Positions 1 to 11,523 are shown, counted from the first letter of the stretch. The stretch is 64,000 nt of DNA from Deinandra increscens subsp. villosa (GCA_039602395.1 JBCNJP010000025.1:46643980-46707979); one strand, 5' to 3'. The notes: generated from the letters alone by a model not told the origin. Numbers and translations: made by a program.

Positions 1-1161
1 GAAAGAGCGACCTTAAGGTAGACGATTTAACGTTCTTATTTCTTTTTGCATGGAACACAGTTGACGATATCATGAAAATATTATGCATTGTGAAAAATTA
101 CAAGTGCTATCACACAAAAGGAAAAAGGAAGAAAACAGAAAATGTCTGATTATGTCTGATAGTGTGGGATACACTGGTTAAAGCAAATCTAATCAATATC
201 TTAACATATCCAAATGTTATGAGTATGATTTTGCATGAGTTTAAATTGGACAAATTATATCAGCAATCAACATGACTTATGTGTTTCGATTAATTGAAAT
301 TGAAATGTAGTTCAGGGCGTTATGTTCAATATGATCTCATATATATAGTGATTTTTCTCATACCAAAAATAGTGTCTGATTCTGTATTGTAATTTCATTT
401 CTTTTCGGAAAAGCACAAAAATATTTTCGGTGTGGTTTAGCATAAACTTTGAAAAATCAAAAAGATTTTGTTTCTACTTTATTTTCGATCTGATCAACAC
501 GTGATACAAATCATTTTCAAAATCATATCTTGGAGTCTCGAAGAGACGTTTTGCGCCAAGATTATTTAAATGTTTGAGCAGGTTACTATGTGCAAGATAT
601 CACAACTTCAAGTCTTCTGAAGCTGTTAATAAACGACCAGAGATACATGAGAGATCATCAAAGTATTCAAGATCAAGTTACGATTGAGTTGAGGAGGAGT
701 TTGTTTGAAGATTTATTTCTTTGGACGAACGGATTCTACACTTGAGGGGGAGCTTGGTTGAAGATACAAAGTTGATGATATTGAAGAGATACTGCACACG
801 ACGAGGGGGAGTTTGTTGATACCTGATATGTGCGTCGTGTGAAGTATCAAGCAAGATCAAGATCAAGTCAAACTAGGTCTGGCCGAACTAGGTCCGAACC
901 TGAAGTTCGGACTGGCCGAACCTGAGGTTCGGCCGAAGCTCGATCAGCTAGTATATATAGAGGTTTGGTCTTTGTAATTGGTAGAGTTCTGAGCGTGCGA
1001 GATCTGTTAAGTGTGTGTTTCTGAGTGTGTATTCTCTGAGTCTGTATCTGAGTGTTTACTGGTTGTAATTGTTCGTTTTGATCAATAAAACAATCGGTTA
1101 ATTACGTTTCGATGTCCGATTAGCTAGATCGAGTAGACGATCCAATGCTCACGCATTTTCA
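1..1161 (+). mobile_element. Element A, left-arm 3' fragment
   Basis: This is the 3' part of the gag-only LTR element seen whole at 39348-45567. It starts inside the third 3'-region stem-loop (1-31) and runs through conserved non-coding sequence, a polypurine tract (799-813) and the 3' LTR. The 5 bp after the LTR (1162-1166) are CCATT, the complement of the AATGG TSD of the right copy, so both arms carry the same insertion event. Confidence 0.9.
814..1161 (+). repeat. 3' LTR of element A (left arm)
   Basis: 348 bp, TG...CA termini, directly after an AGGGGGAG polypurine tract. Near 880-940, just upstream of a TATATATAG box, lie two inverted motifs: CCGAAC paired with GTTCGG, and a near-perfect 21-bp palindrome built on GGCCGAACCT/AGGTTCGGCC. 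Confidence 0.93.
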
Positions 1162-1498
1162 CCATTCATGATAATCTTCCCATTTCATCAATGTAGGTAA
1201 CATAAGGCTAGCTTGTGATGCACGCATTTTCAAACAATTTATGAAAAATCAATTCAATATGCTTGAATCCACTCTTTACCAAAACCGAAAACTAACACTC
1301 CAAAAACTTTAGACTCAAAAACGAAGGTCTTCCAAGCAGATTTTGGGGGTCAAATCGGAGGGTACTGGCCATTAGGCCAGTAGAAGTATAGATCTCTCTG
1401 AGACGAACATTTTGACTGGTATTAGCTCTCGTAACTCTTTACGATTCTCAAGTTACGTCAGTTTTCGTGAAACACTCAACAACTTGAATACTGTTTGT

Positions 1499-1684
1499 CC
1501 GAACTTGATCCGAACCTCGTCCGAACCACCTTCGAACATTGCCCGAACTTAGACTTGACCGAACGTCGTCCGAACTTCAACCTCGGACCCAAAAAATCAA
1601 AACTGGACCGAACTCTCACCGAACGTCGTCCGAACCTCGAGTTCGGAGTGGTTACGCCGAACTTATCCGAACCTCAGACGAGAC
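1499..1684 (-). repeat. Leader motif array of B (left arm)
   Basis: About a dozen CCGAAC/GTTCGG hexamers, often 11-12 bp apart, lie between primer-binding site and gag. Mirror of 38825-39010. Open reading frames across it are by-products of the repeat. Confidence 0.85.
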
Positions 1685-1924
1685 AAACTTCACTCGACAC
1701 CATTTTCTCGATTTTCAGTGTTTTTGATTGGAATTTTCGACAGGAATTCAATCAAACTCAATAGAAATGAATTTGGAATGAATTTTTGACTTGAAGCACA
1801 CTTGAGAAGATCAAACGAACTCAAATAATGATTGATATTTTTGCAAAAACGAGAATTTTGAATCAAAACTCCGAAAAATGATGATTTCCGACCAGTAGAA
1901 CAAATCAAATGCTCTGATACCACT

Positions 1925-2253
1925 TGAAATTGCTTGAGCGTGTGGATCTTCTACTTAGTAGTAATGAAATCAATGTAAACGAGTAAAACACGAAGAGTAA
2001 ATTCAAATATGCTTTGTATTAACCACAGAGAACCATAAAGTACACTCAGAGAATATGACACGAAAAAACTACTGAATTCTATACAAGATGATGTATTTAT
2101 ACTAGCTAAGTCACGACCGACCGAACCTGAGGTTCGGCCACATATTCGGACCTGTCCGAACTCCAGGTTCGCTGGGAGTTCGGACCTCAACTACTTTGTA
2201 TGTTTTGTCTTGTATTCGATAATTCACATGACGATCAGGACAATGTATCAACA
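1925..2253 (-). repeat. 5' LTR of element B (left arm)
   Basis: 329 bp with TG...CA termini, same length as both right-hand B LTRs. It contains the GTCCGAACT...AGTTCGGAC and CCGAACCT/AGGTTCGG inverted motifs upstream of a TATAAATA box. Confidence 0.92.
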
Positions 2254-2575
2254 ATCCTAGGTAATTAATACGTGCATTCTATCAAGTTTGATCATTCCCT
2301 ACCACATATTTTCACATACCCGTATTCAGAGTTTTGAATCTTTTCTCCAGACTTGGTTGAGAAGAGAAAGAACAGATCATAAGAGATAGGGATAATATAC
2401 AAAGACTTGTACGATTTCAACTCAGAGGCATTTTTCAGTCAGGTGGTAACCTTTCATTAAACACATAAGCCTAGTCGCAAAGTCAGGGCTAAAGGGTTTT
2501 GGACGATAGGTGGTCTCTTTTATTGTGCACATTGGCATCTTTTGTGGTGGCAATTATATACAGTGATCTGCAAGC

Positions 2576-2739
2576 ACGTTAATATAGACTAACCAGCTCT
2601 TTGCTCACGCAAAACAGAGGAAAGTCTGATTAACACGTCAGCCATTCTACACCAGGTCATTGCTCACGCAAAGCAGAGGCAAGACTTCACAAACGGCTTT
2701 GATATCCCCAGGTCTTTGCTCACACAAAACAGAGGGGAT
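2576..2739 (-). ncRNA. C-type triple stem-loop module (left arm)
   Basis: Three successive hairpins in the non-coding region after gag, mirrored at 37770-37933. Each carries CTCTG on the 5' side and GACCTG (GAGCTG in one) on the 3' side of an inner hairpin. Unit 1 is closed by ATCCCC/GGGGAT at 2704-2739. Structure is inferred by eye; no folding program was run. Confidence 0.55.
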
Positions 2740-3499
2740 GCCGACCTTTTGAGATTTTCGATTTATCACTCTGGAGTCCGGCATGTGTATCGGGAACAAT
2801 TTCACAGTCAAATAGAACTAGCAAGTTAACCTAAGTGTGTGTTTCTCGTCAAATGACATACTTTATATTTAAGTGTAGTGACTCATACCTTTGTTTTTTG
2901 GAACTGAGCCTACCGAGCATATCAAACTGGATCATGTTTTTCACTTTTGCACGCGTGTCAGTCATCTTCAGAACGGAAATATTTCATTTCCCTTCTTCTC
3001 AAACACACAAACAAACAGATTGAAAATTAAAAAGCACAATCTTTTAGGGGTCGACCTTTTCCATAATTTCTATCAACCTTTTCCATAATTTCTATTCTTC
3101 CCCTTGCTTTTTGATTTTTAATCACAGTTTTTCATTTTTTATTTTTATTTTTTTATAATAATGAAACGACACACTGACACACAACGACACAAATGAAATT
3201 TAAAGAAAATTGGCCAAGTTAAACATCAAAGTTATCCTTTGAGATTATAGCAAGTTGGGTTTTGTTTCATGTTTTACCATGCATCACATCAAACAATCAA
3301 GCAACAAACAATTTAGACAGTGTTACCTTTTCTGGTGATCTTTTTAGATTTACCTCTCACAAGGAAACATACCCTCCATTGAAGTCTTCATGTCATGTAG
3401 TAGAGAGATGCCTCATATCCTGTGTCTGGAACAAACACTATAAAAAACAAACAAGGTTAATGAAAGTCCTCCTTTACTGTTCCTACACAAGGTGAGAGA

Positions 3500-4732
3500 T
3501 CAGTTAGCCATAAGTACCCAGGCCATTGTGGTTCTGGGTATACCTGAAGAGTCGGTGAAAAAAATTTCTTTTAAAAACATCCCCTTTATGATATCAGGAA
3601 TTAGGGGTGTAGATGCTGCCTTGACTTTTGGTTTCCAAATTCTAGGTGATTTAAAAGTTGTTTTAGTAATCTTTGGAGTAGTGACCTTAGGTATTTCAAC
3701 ATGTTTCATTTTAAAATCATTTTTCAAAACTGTTTTAGTTGCCTTTGGAGTGACAACTTTAGGTTTTTCAACCTTTTCCTGTTTTGGTTTGTTCACCTTT
3801 TTATGAAAATTGTCATAATTTGGAAAAACTTGTTTTTGATTTAAGAGCTTTTTGTGCTCTTTGGCAGCTCCCCAATTTCCATCAGAAGGCTTAACCTTAG
3901 GATTAACAGTCTTCATTACCTTTGGTGCTTGCACCTTCATCGGCTTAGACTTTATTGAAACCTGAGATGAAACCTTATGACTCAGCGGATAATACGGTTC
4001 AAAGGGACGATGCAAGCAGTTTCTAGCAATGTGACTAGGAACTCCACATTTAAAGCAAGTCTGCTTCTTCAAATAGAAGTCAGAAGTGTAGCTATTTGAT
4101 CTATATGGCACTGGTGGAGAAACACGATGGTTTGTTTTCATCTTTGGGCAGAATCCGGATCTCCAATTGGTAGAAAATTGAGTAGAACTGGACATTTCAG
4201 CTGTTGGGACCACTAGGTTCTCTGAGAAAGTTGTGTTGCCACTGCACGAGCCCACTGATGAGTTTGGAGACTTGATTGTAGTTTTGGGCCTTTCAATCTT
4301 TATTGGGACAGTGGATGGAGGCTTGATACTGATCTTGGGCCTTACACTCTTAATATCACATGATAGACCACCATCATGACCCAAGCCTTTGAACTTAGTT
4401 GTGAATGAGGGTCGCTCTTCTCCTTCAATTGGGATGAACACAGACCCTGATGTCATAAATATCCTTCCATTAGGCCTTGTAGTCATCATCACTCGTTCCC
4501 GCTTTACCTCATCCACAACTTTGGAATAAGGAGTCTCGAACTTTGGATAGGGAACTAACTTTTCTTCATCAACGCTCTTCACTTCACTGGAGCTTGAACT
4601 TGCACTCTCAGTAATGACATTAGTGTTATTCTCACAATTTGACTGAGTTGCTTCTGTGGCCATCTTTTCATCTTTATGCACCGGTTGAGGTCCATATACC
4701 ATGGTTGATTCATTCTGGGACTCTTTCAACAA
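3500..4732 (-). pseudogene. Element C gag-like protein, C-terminal part (left arm)
   Basis: 410 codons, mirrored at 35776-37008 with three residue differences. It has a serine- and acid-rich N-terminal part, a CCHC zinc knuckle (CFKCGVPSHIARNC, residues about 226-239) and a lysine/proline-rich tail with repeated VTTPK-like blocks and an IWKPK motif. Zinc knuckles of this spacing bind nucleic acid in retroelement Gag. It is in the same frame as 4802-5366, separated only by one TAA and 23 open codons, so both pieces were probably one protein. No protease, integrase or reverse transcriptase follows. The displayed first codon is probably not a real start. Confidence 0.75.
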
Positions 4733-4801
4733 TTCATCTGCAGTTTTGGGCAGTTTGATGTATTCATGTTGTAGTAAGTGAGGAACAGCATGATAAAACC
4801 C

Positions 4802-5366
4802 TTATGATTTCCCAGAGGCGCTCTCTTGATTGCCACATGTAGTTGTTTCTATAACTGTTGATTGTTTTTGTATTTCCTCGGCAGTGGAGGGCAATGTGAC
4901 AAATTGCTTTTGTAATGGGAAATGAACGTTTTCATTCCAAAGACCATATTTGTCTTTTACCTTCTTCAATCTCTCTTCTGATTTAAATAAAGCATGATGA
5001 GAGTCCATCATTTTCTTTTGTATAATTTTTTTCAAGGGTAGATTGGGCAGAGCTAAGTTTAGTCTAAGTTCTAGAACTTCTTTATTCAATTCTTCTATCT
5101 TAGTTTCAGCTAATCTAGACTCACACTTGTAATCACTTAGACTATGTTCAACATGTTTCAGTTCTTGTTTGGCTGCTTCATATTTTTCCTTAAATACCCT
5201 AGTGCGCTCCTTCCATTCTCTAACTTCCTTTTCAGTTTTCTCACGATTCAAACATTCATAAGTAAATTTAGATTGCCAATCGTTGATTAATAATTGACAT
5301 ATGGGATTAGAACATTCCTGAATTTGAGAGTTATCACCAGAACTACTCGCTTGGATGCCTGCCATA
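4802..5366 (-). CDS. Element C gag-like protein, N-terminal coiled-coil part (left arm)
   Basis: Start chosen at the ATG giving MAGIQ (complement at 5364-5366), since upstream codons match the leader. About 187 residues, strongly helical and charged (runs of E, K, R with heptad-like leucines), suggesting a coiled coil. It ends at a TAA after which the frame stays open into the zinc-knuckle part. The right-arm copy is 35143-35706. A few residues differ between arms. The same stop exists in both arms, so it predates their separation. Confidence 0.7.
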
Positions 5367-5933
5367 ATTTTTACGAACGGAAATTTCATGACAACAGAAA
5401 GCTCAGCAACTGAAAATTTCAACCGAAAACCTGATCACAAACTCTCAAGACACAAATTATATCACGAGGTGTAGAAAAAATCAATGAACAAAACCCCGTC
5501 AAACTTAATTTACACCAACTTGAAATGAGCAGCCGTTTACTGCTTTCAAAACATGATTGGTCCACTCATTTCAATTAATTCCAATGGCACATTTGTAAAT
5601 TCTGTGAACTTCAAATCACGTAGACTTATTATAATTCTGGTGGCACAATTGTCATAAATTCTATCTTCAACCTTCAACGTACGTAGATTTCAATTTCCCG
5701 CTGCACCTGCAACTCAGAATCAATTAAAAACAACCGGACAGAACAGTTAATCACACCGAAAACTAAATTCCGGTCGAGTGCCTTGAAATGAAAACTCGAT
5801 CGAGAGCCGAACCGAGAAGAGTATACCGAAGACTCGAGTTGAAAAGCAAGTGGCCAAAAACTCAAGTCAAACCAGAGACCGCTAAACGAACCGAATACTT
5901 TAGCCAATTACACCTGAACCGAGCCGAATACCC

Positions 5934-6140
5934 TCTGAGACGAAAACACGGTCCAAAAACACCCGTCCGAAACCGTCATTCGAAAACGTCGTCCGAAAAC
6001 GCTGTCCGAAACCTCGTCCGAAAACCCGACTGAATCTCTCTTCCAAAATCTCTTGTCCGAAATCTCTTGTCCGAAAACTTTGTCCGAAAACTCTGTCTGA
6101 AAACTCGTCAGAAGGCTTTTCCGAAATCTCGTCCGAAATC
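5934..6140 (-). repeat. Leader motif array of C (left arm)
   Basis: Irregular 11-12 bp repeats of TTTCGGACGA type, 24 bp shorter than the right-arm copy because one two-motif unit is missing. It lies between the C primer-binding site and gag. Confidence 0.85.
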
Positions 6141-6708
6141 TCTTTTATAACCGACAACCAAAGTTTTAGAAAGTTTTCTCCATTAATTCGAAATCCACGT
6201 GAATTTGACTTTGAACAAAATCTCAGTCAATTAATTTAAATTCCCAAAAAAATCTCAGAAATGTCAACTTTTAATTCCAAAATTTGAGATTTTGAAACAT
6301 CCTTTTAGCAAACAAATTGGCAACCCACCAAAATACATCCAATTTTGAGCTCAAAATAACCTCAGCTTTTAAAATCCATCAACTTTTGGAAAACATGCAA
6401 CACTCATGGACTCTCTTCTCAATCAGATCAAACTAGACAAAAATTCAAGAACACTTTGACCCTTCTTAGTAGAAAATCAGTTAACAGAACCGAAATTCAA
6501 AGGCCCGAACCGTAAACTTGCAGAAACCAAATCGAAAACTTGAAATCGGGTCGAAAACTCGCTGAATCCGAACTGAAATCTCTCCAACATACCCGAAAAC
6601 TATACGATCAGTGCGAACACCTGTAAAACTCGATAAAAATTTGTTAAATGCTTGAATCCAGATATCGTATGAGCCTCGAAACATACGTTTCTTGGCTCTG
6701 ATACCAAT

Positions 6709-7126
6709 TGTAGGATCGAAAAACAATTCTAACACGATATCCAAGATCAATCGTAGGTGTGGAATCCCGACGATTGATTGATTCAAGAACTGATAGATGA
6801 GAAAATTAAATAAAACACAGTAAGAACAATGAAATACTGATTACCAACCGATTACAAATCAGACTGTGCACACGATTTACCTAGAACTCGTCTGGTACAC
6901 TTGATCCCTTGGAGAATTTCGGATTCTCCTACTCCCCTTCTCCGTCTCTCTGGAAAAAACCAACCCTAAACTAGGAGGCTAATGTGTGTTTATATAGACA
7001 CACACATAAGCCTACATGGGCTTATTTCAGCCCAAACCCAAACCTAACTCAATTAAACTATTTTAAACCCACTAAGCCCAACCCAACTTATTTAATATTA
7101 CAAGCCTCATATATCTAGCCTCTACA
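6709..7126 (-). repeat. 5' LTR of element C (left arm)
   Basis: 418 bp with TGTAG...CTACA termini. Contains a TATA box within GT/AC-rich flanks and the AGCCTCCTAG block. Followed by CTTTA, the complement of the C TSD TAAAG. Confidence 0.92.
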
Positions 7127-7343
7127 CTTTATTTTCTCAAACGGTCGGACATTCTCTGTGTATCGGAAGATCGACCTGATTGTTGTTCGTTTGAGGTTCT
7201 GCTTTATTTTTCTTTGGTGTTTCGTATAATTCATCGGACTTTCTCTACGTATACGGAAGTATCGACCTGGTCGTTGTTGAATTATACAGCTTCAACTTGC
7301 TTTCTTATTTTCTCAAATACTTGGTATTTGGGGTTCTACTTTA
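7127..7343 (+). mobile_element. Element D remnant with two stem-loops (left arm)
   Basis: Mirror of 33137-33360. Two stem-loops of the A-type module remain. Unit 1 is 7136-7195, closed by CTCAAACG/CGTTTGAG. Unit 2 is 7224-7287, closed by GTATAATTC/GAATTATAC with an ATAC-GGAA-GTAT inner hairpin. At about 7343 the sequence jumps into the gag gene of element F: the junction of the 4.0 kb left-arm deletion. Confidence 0.75.
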
Positions 7344-7613
7344 TTGTTACTAAAAGAAAAAGCTATGAGCTTGAGCAAAAAGTGTGGTTATCTTACGATG
7401 GCTTTACCTACTGAATAGTTACATCAATTCATCACTTGCAAGAAAAGTAAACAATTATGGGATACGTTATCGGCAAGATGTGAAGGCAATGATCAATACA
7501 AAAAGAGTAGACGGAGAGTGCTGAATAAAGAATTTGAAAACTTTCAACACTATGATAATTAAAACATCACTGCTCTTGTATCCAGATTATCAAATCTAAT
7601 CAGTGAAATTAAA

Positions 7614-9558
7614 GTGGTTAAAATTGAGAAGACTGGGGAGGAATTGAAAGAGAAACTGCTGGAAGCGTTACCAGAGAAGTGGGAAAATTATGTTTTGTTG
7701 CTTACTCATGACAAAGAGTATTTAACATTATCATTTCATGATTTAACAGGAAAGCTTCATGCTAGAGAAATGGAAATGATGACTTCACACAAATCAACTG
7801 CTCAACTGCAAAATCCTGAGTTGTATCATGATTAAAATTCTGCAAGTATCAATGCAAAATCTAAATCATTTAGTTTTGATCCATCAAATCCAGTTCCAAC
7901 AGCTTTTGTTGCTAGCCATGGATCATGAAATTCTGAAAGTTCATCAAGAGCGTGCAGTTTCACTATTCCAAATCATTCCTGTCAGGCTTCATTTTCTGCA
8001 AAAACACCTGATGAACATTTAGCATTGCTTTCAGCTTTATTATTTTCATACTATGGATTGTTCAATGGTGGTTTTCCAACAGCTAATCTGATTGAAGAAG
8101 ATTTTGATCAGATAGATCCAGATAATTATGTCGGATATAATTTCTTACTCATGACAAAGAGTATTCAACATTATCATTTCATGATTTAACTGGAACGCTT
8201 CATGCTATAGAAATGGAAATGATTTCACACAAATCAACTGCTCAACTGCAAAATCCTGAGTTGTATCATCATTGAAATTATGCAAGTATCAATGCAAAAT
8301 CTAAATCATTTAGTTTTGATTCATCAAAACCAGTTCCAACAGCTTTTGTTGCTGGCCATGAATCAGGAAATTCTGAAAGTTCATCAAGAGGGTGAAGTTT
8401 CACTATTCCAAATCATTCCAGTCAAACATCATTGTCTGCAAAAACACCTGATGAACATTTGACATTGATTTCAGCTTTATTATCTTCATACTATGGATTA
8501 TTGAATGATGGTTTGCCAAAACCTAATATGATTGAAGAAGATTTTGACCAGATAGATTCAGAAAATTATGTCGGATACAATTGCTTACTCATGACAAAGA
8601 TTATTCAACATTATCATTTCATGATTTAACAGGAAAGCTTCATCCTAGTGAAATGGAAATGATGACTTCACACAAATCCACAGCTCAACTACAAAATCCT
8701 GGGTTGTATCATCGTCAAAATTCTGCAAGTATCAATGCAAAATCTAAATCATTTAGTTTTGATTCATCAAATCCAGTTCCAACAGCTTTTGTTGCTAGCC
8801 ATGGATCAGGAAATTCTGAAAGTTCATCAAGAGGGTACAATTTCACTATTCCATATCATTCCGGTCAGACTTTATTTTCCGCAAAAACCCGAAATGAACA
8901 TTTGGCATTGATATCTGCATTATTATCTTCATAATATGGATTGTTGAATGGTGGTTTGTCAACAACTAATCTGATTGAAGAAGATTTTAATCAAATAGAT
9001 TCAGATAATATCGAACAAATGGATATCAATTGGCAACTTGCTATGCTAGCCCAAAGAGCTAAAAGGTTCAGGAAAAGAACAGGATTCAAAAGTTTAAATC
9101 TAGATGGTAAAGTTGGATTAGACAAATCAAAGGTAAAAAAATTTAAATGTTTCAATTTTGGACATTTTGCTCGTGAATGTTCAAAGTCAAATACTTCTTC
9201 ATTAAAGTCTACAACAGATTCATTTGATGCTGAGTTAGCTGAAATGCAACATGCATTTATAGTTCAAATTCATCAGAGTGATTCTGAATTTGAAACAAGT
9301 GGATATGAATCTGTTTGTGAATTTTGTTCTAAAAAAGACAAGAGGATTCAAGGATTGATAAAAGAAAATGAGTTCTTCGTTGCTGAAAATAAAAGGAAGA
9401 TAGAAGAATTGACAGATGAACAGAAAAAGTTAGAAGGTTTAATTCAAGAACTGTCATTTCAAAAGCAAAATTTTCAAGAGTTTCAAGCAGAAGTTGTTGA
9501 GAAAGAATTAAAGTTTCAATGTGGTGGCGGAAAAGGTAGAAGATTGTGCTTATTCTAA
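7614..9558 (+). pseudogene. Element F gag, UBN2-like region and first zinc knuckle (broken)
   Basis: Matches the gag of element A (43322-44668): EKWENYVLLLTHDK, HDLTGKLHAREMEM and a knuckle block. It is frame-broken and contains three tandem copies of about 440 bp. The first zinc knuckle reads CFNFGHFAREC: the second cysteine of CX2CX4HX4C is phenylalanine. Downstream is an acidic, coiled-coil segment (about 9300-9510). Compared with the right arm, 36 codons are missing after SLKSTT. Gag would form the particle and bind the RNA; this copy cannot make an intact protein. Confidence 0.8.
7688..9010 (+). repeat. Three tandem copies of a gag segment, about 440 bp each
   Basis: Copies begin near 7688, 8138 and 8577, each starting with TTGCTTACTCATGACAAAG-type sequence and ending with GATAATTATGTCGGAT (first two) or GATAATATCGAAC (third). 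The first two junctions contain AATTATGTCGGATA, absent from the natural gag, which matches the inverse of a motif in the element's own 3' region (about 10991). Confidence 0.9.
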
Positions 9559-9669
9559 ATTTGCTGATACTAAGTCTGACGACGAAAAGTTTGTGAAGAA
9601 AAAGAAATACTTTAAAAAGGGAAGAAGAAGAATGAGAGGAACTTTGAGATTCCTAAAACTTCAAAGTTT

Positions 9670-10653
9670 GTGACTGGTTCTTCGTCCACTGAAGAAGAGA
9701 AATCAGCTAGTTCAAATGAGAAGATTCATTCCAATACTGACATTGATGAAACAATCGTCTATGTTAAAAAAGATGTCAACAAAGTCAAAGCTGAGTTTTC
9801 TTGTCTTGCGAAGAACGGGCATCAATCATCTACTTCGAAAGAGAAAATTTCGGGTAAACATGTTGGTTTGGGTTTTAAGAAGAAAGTTACTGATATTGGT
9901 ACTTCATAAGATCAAAAGCAACAGAAATTGAAGAAAGTTACTATGAAACAAGTTTAGAAAGATGTTTTTAAAGCTGAAAAGTTCAACCTCAGAGGTTTTA
10001 CAAACTCAAAGGTTCGGAACAAATATTTTCTGACAAAGAATTCCTGCTTCATTGCGTGGATGCTCAGAAAATATCAGAAGTTTTTGTGAAGAATGCTGAT
10101 CCGAAGAACAAGAAGAAGCAAACTGCTAAATATTCTTCTGGAGGATCTAATTCTACTCCAAAGAGCCCGACATCCAAATGGGTTCATTGATCATCGGTTT
10201 CAGGTATGTGATACATTTTATGATCATTTTGGAGATGCTTATTTTTGTGAAGCTTTGTAGAGGCAAAAGAGGATAAATATAAACAATCGGTTGTGTTACA
10301 ATTGTCGCCGCAAGGGACATTTGGCACAGGATTGTTCGGTTGCTGCTGCTTCTAATCAAAGAAAGGAAAAAGTTCCATTTGTTGGTAAATCTGCCAAACC
10401 GAGATTCATTGATGAATATGGCAGAGTATTTGATGAATTTTAACGGACATTTTTTAAACGTCAAGGAAGGTTTTTACCTACATTTCAAAATGATTCATCT
10501 GTCGGTTGTTCGTCACAATCAACTATGACTGGTTCATCAAATATTGATTTACCAAAACAAACACAACAAATCTGGAAACCTCATGTTGTTTCAAAAGGAA
10601 ATCAGGACACTGGTCGACGAGAAGCGATTCGCTTCGGGTCATTTATAAACTGA
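9670..10653 (+). pseudogene. Element F gag C-terminal part with second zinc knuckle (broken)
   Basis: Homologous to the tail of A gag: VKAEFSCLAKNGH, EKISGKHVGLGFKKK, then an intact knuckle CYNCRRKGHLAQDC (about 10290-10335), a WKPHVVSKGNQDTGR motif and the ending REAIRFGSFIN before TGA at 10651-10653. Frames change several times (after 9909 and around 10190), so it is a pseudogene. The WKP...GR tail recurs in A, B and D and looks like a family signature. Confidence 0.78.
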
Positions 10654-10669
10654 CGTGTTCGACCAGTGT
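10607..10669 (+). promoter_or_regulatory. Stem-loop enclosing the F gag stop codon
   Basis: Perfect 11-bp inverted repeat ACACTGGTCGA (10607-10617) and TCGACCAGTGT (10659-10669), with a smaller GAAGCG/CGCTTC hairpin and the TGA stop inside. The equivalent in A is at 41369-41431. Directly after comes GCAGGTACTTC, conserved in A, B and D. Confidence 0.6.
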
Positions 10670-11284
10670 GCAGGTACTTCTAGAAGACCTACCGGTGATT
10701 GAAAAGTTACTGATGGAGGAGTATTCTGCTGATTTAATTAAAAATTTCAAGTGATAAAATTTCAAATACTGAATTTTTTCTCAAAGCTAAAACTGGAAGG
10801 TATCCATGTCGAATGGTCAATTTTTCTTTCTTTAATGCATTTTATTTGTAGTTTGGGGGGGGGGGGGGGGAATTGAAAATACCAAAAATAGTGTCTTTGT
10901 GTTTTTGTTAAAATGAAAAAGTCAAAAATAGAGTTTTTATTTTAAGGGAGAGAAAAACATAAAAATACAAAAACATTGAAAATTAAGAAATTGTATCCGA
11001 CATAATTGGGAAATGATGGTACATTGGCTTACGTGTCTGACTCATGGATAAATTAGATGAAAAAGCCATAAGATCATTGTTCGATGTGCTTGGTAGGCTC
11101 GACATTAAATCATAAAGTATTCAGATGTGATATACACTAAATACTAATGCTTGACCAAATGGATAACATCTTGAAGCGTATCTCAAGATATTTAAAAGAT
11201 ATGTGAAAAAGAAAATGAGAAGTCACTGTGTATACATGTGTTCATATTGCAAAGATTTAAACTTATTTGATTTTCTTTATTTTT

Positions 11285-11523
11285 CTAAAATGATCGGACT
11301 ATCTCTGCGTATCCACAAGATTGTCCTGATAGTTGTTCATTTAAGGTTAGATTTATTTTCTTTGGTGTTTTGTATAATTCATCGGACTGTCTCTGCGTGT
11401 CCACAAGACCGACCTAGTTGTTGTTGAATTATACAATTTCAACTTCTTTTTATTTTCTTATTGTGTTGAATCCGAGGCCTTATCTGCGGATCGAAAGATC
11501 GACCTTAAGGTAGACGATTTAAC
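11285..11523 (+). ncRNA. A-type triple stem-loop module of F (left arm)
   Basis: Three hairpins: 11285-11345 (CTAAAATGA/TCATTTAAG), 11372-11434 (GTATAATTC/GAATTATAC) and 11465-11523 (GTTGAATC/GATTTAAC, with a G-U wobble). All hold CTCTGCG or ATCTGCG, an inner hairpin and CGACCT or TGTCCT. Inner hairpins are ATC-CACAA-GAT, GTC-CACAA-GAC and ATC-GAAA-GAT. Right-arm mirror 24823-25061. Confidence 0.65.

Larger units (their letters stand above)
1162..2253 (-). mobile_element. Element B, left-arm 5' fragment
   Basis: Mirror of 38256-39347. Read on the minus strand it holds the 5' LTR (1925-2253), a primer-binding site (complement at 1911-1922), a leader array and the first 22 codons of gag (start codon complement at 1225-1227), where element A has inserted. 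The rest of B is outside the window on this side. TSD ATCCT at 2254-2258 is the complement of AGGAT. Confidence 0.88.
2259..7126 (-). mobile_element. Element C, left-arm 5' part
   Basis: Mirror of 33361-38255: 5' LTR, primer-binding site (complement 6695-6706), leader array, gag-like gene in two same-frame pieces, and triple stem-loop module. It is interrupted on its 3' side by element B. The stretch 2740-3499 holds AT-rich non-coding sequence with no gene I can support. Confidence 0.88.

Noticed and set aside
1495..1764. ORFs in the B leader array
   Set aside because: By-products of CCGAAC repeats, non-ATG start, no domain.
3492..3806. Hydrophobic 104-residue frame opposite C gag
   Set aside because: Shadow of the lysine/proline-rich gag tail on the other strand; hydrophobicity follows from the complement.
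5788..6157. ORFs in the C leader array (and 34324-34721)
   Set aside because: Open only because the 12-bp motif array lacks stops; repeated residues mirror the DNA repeat.
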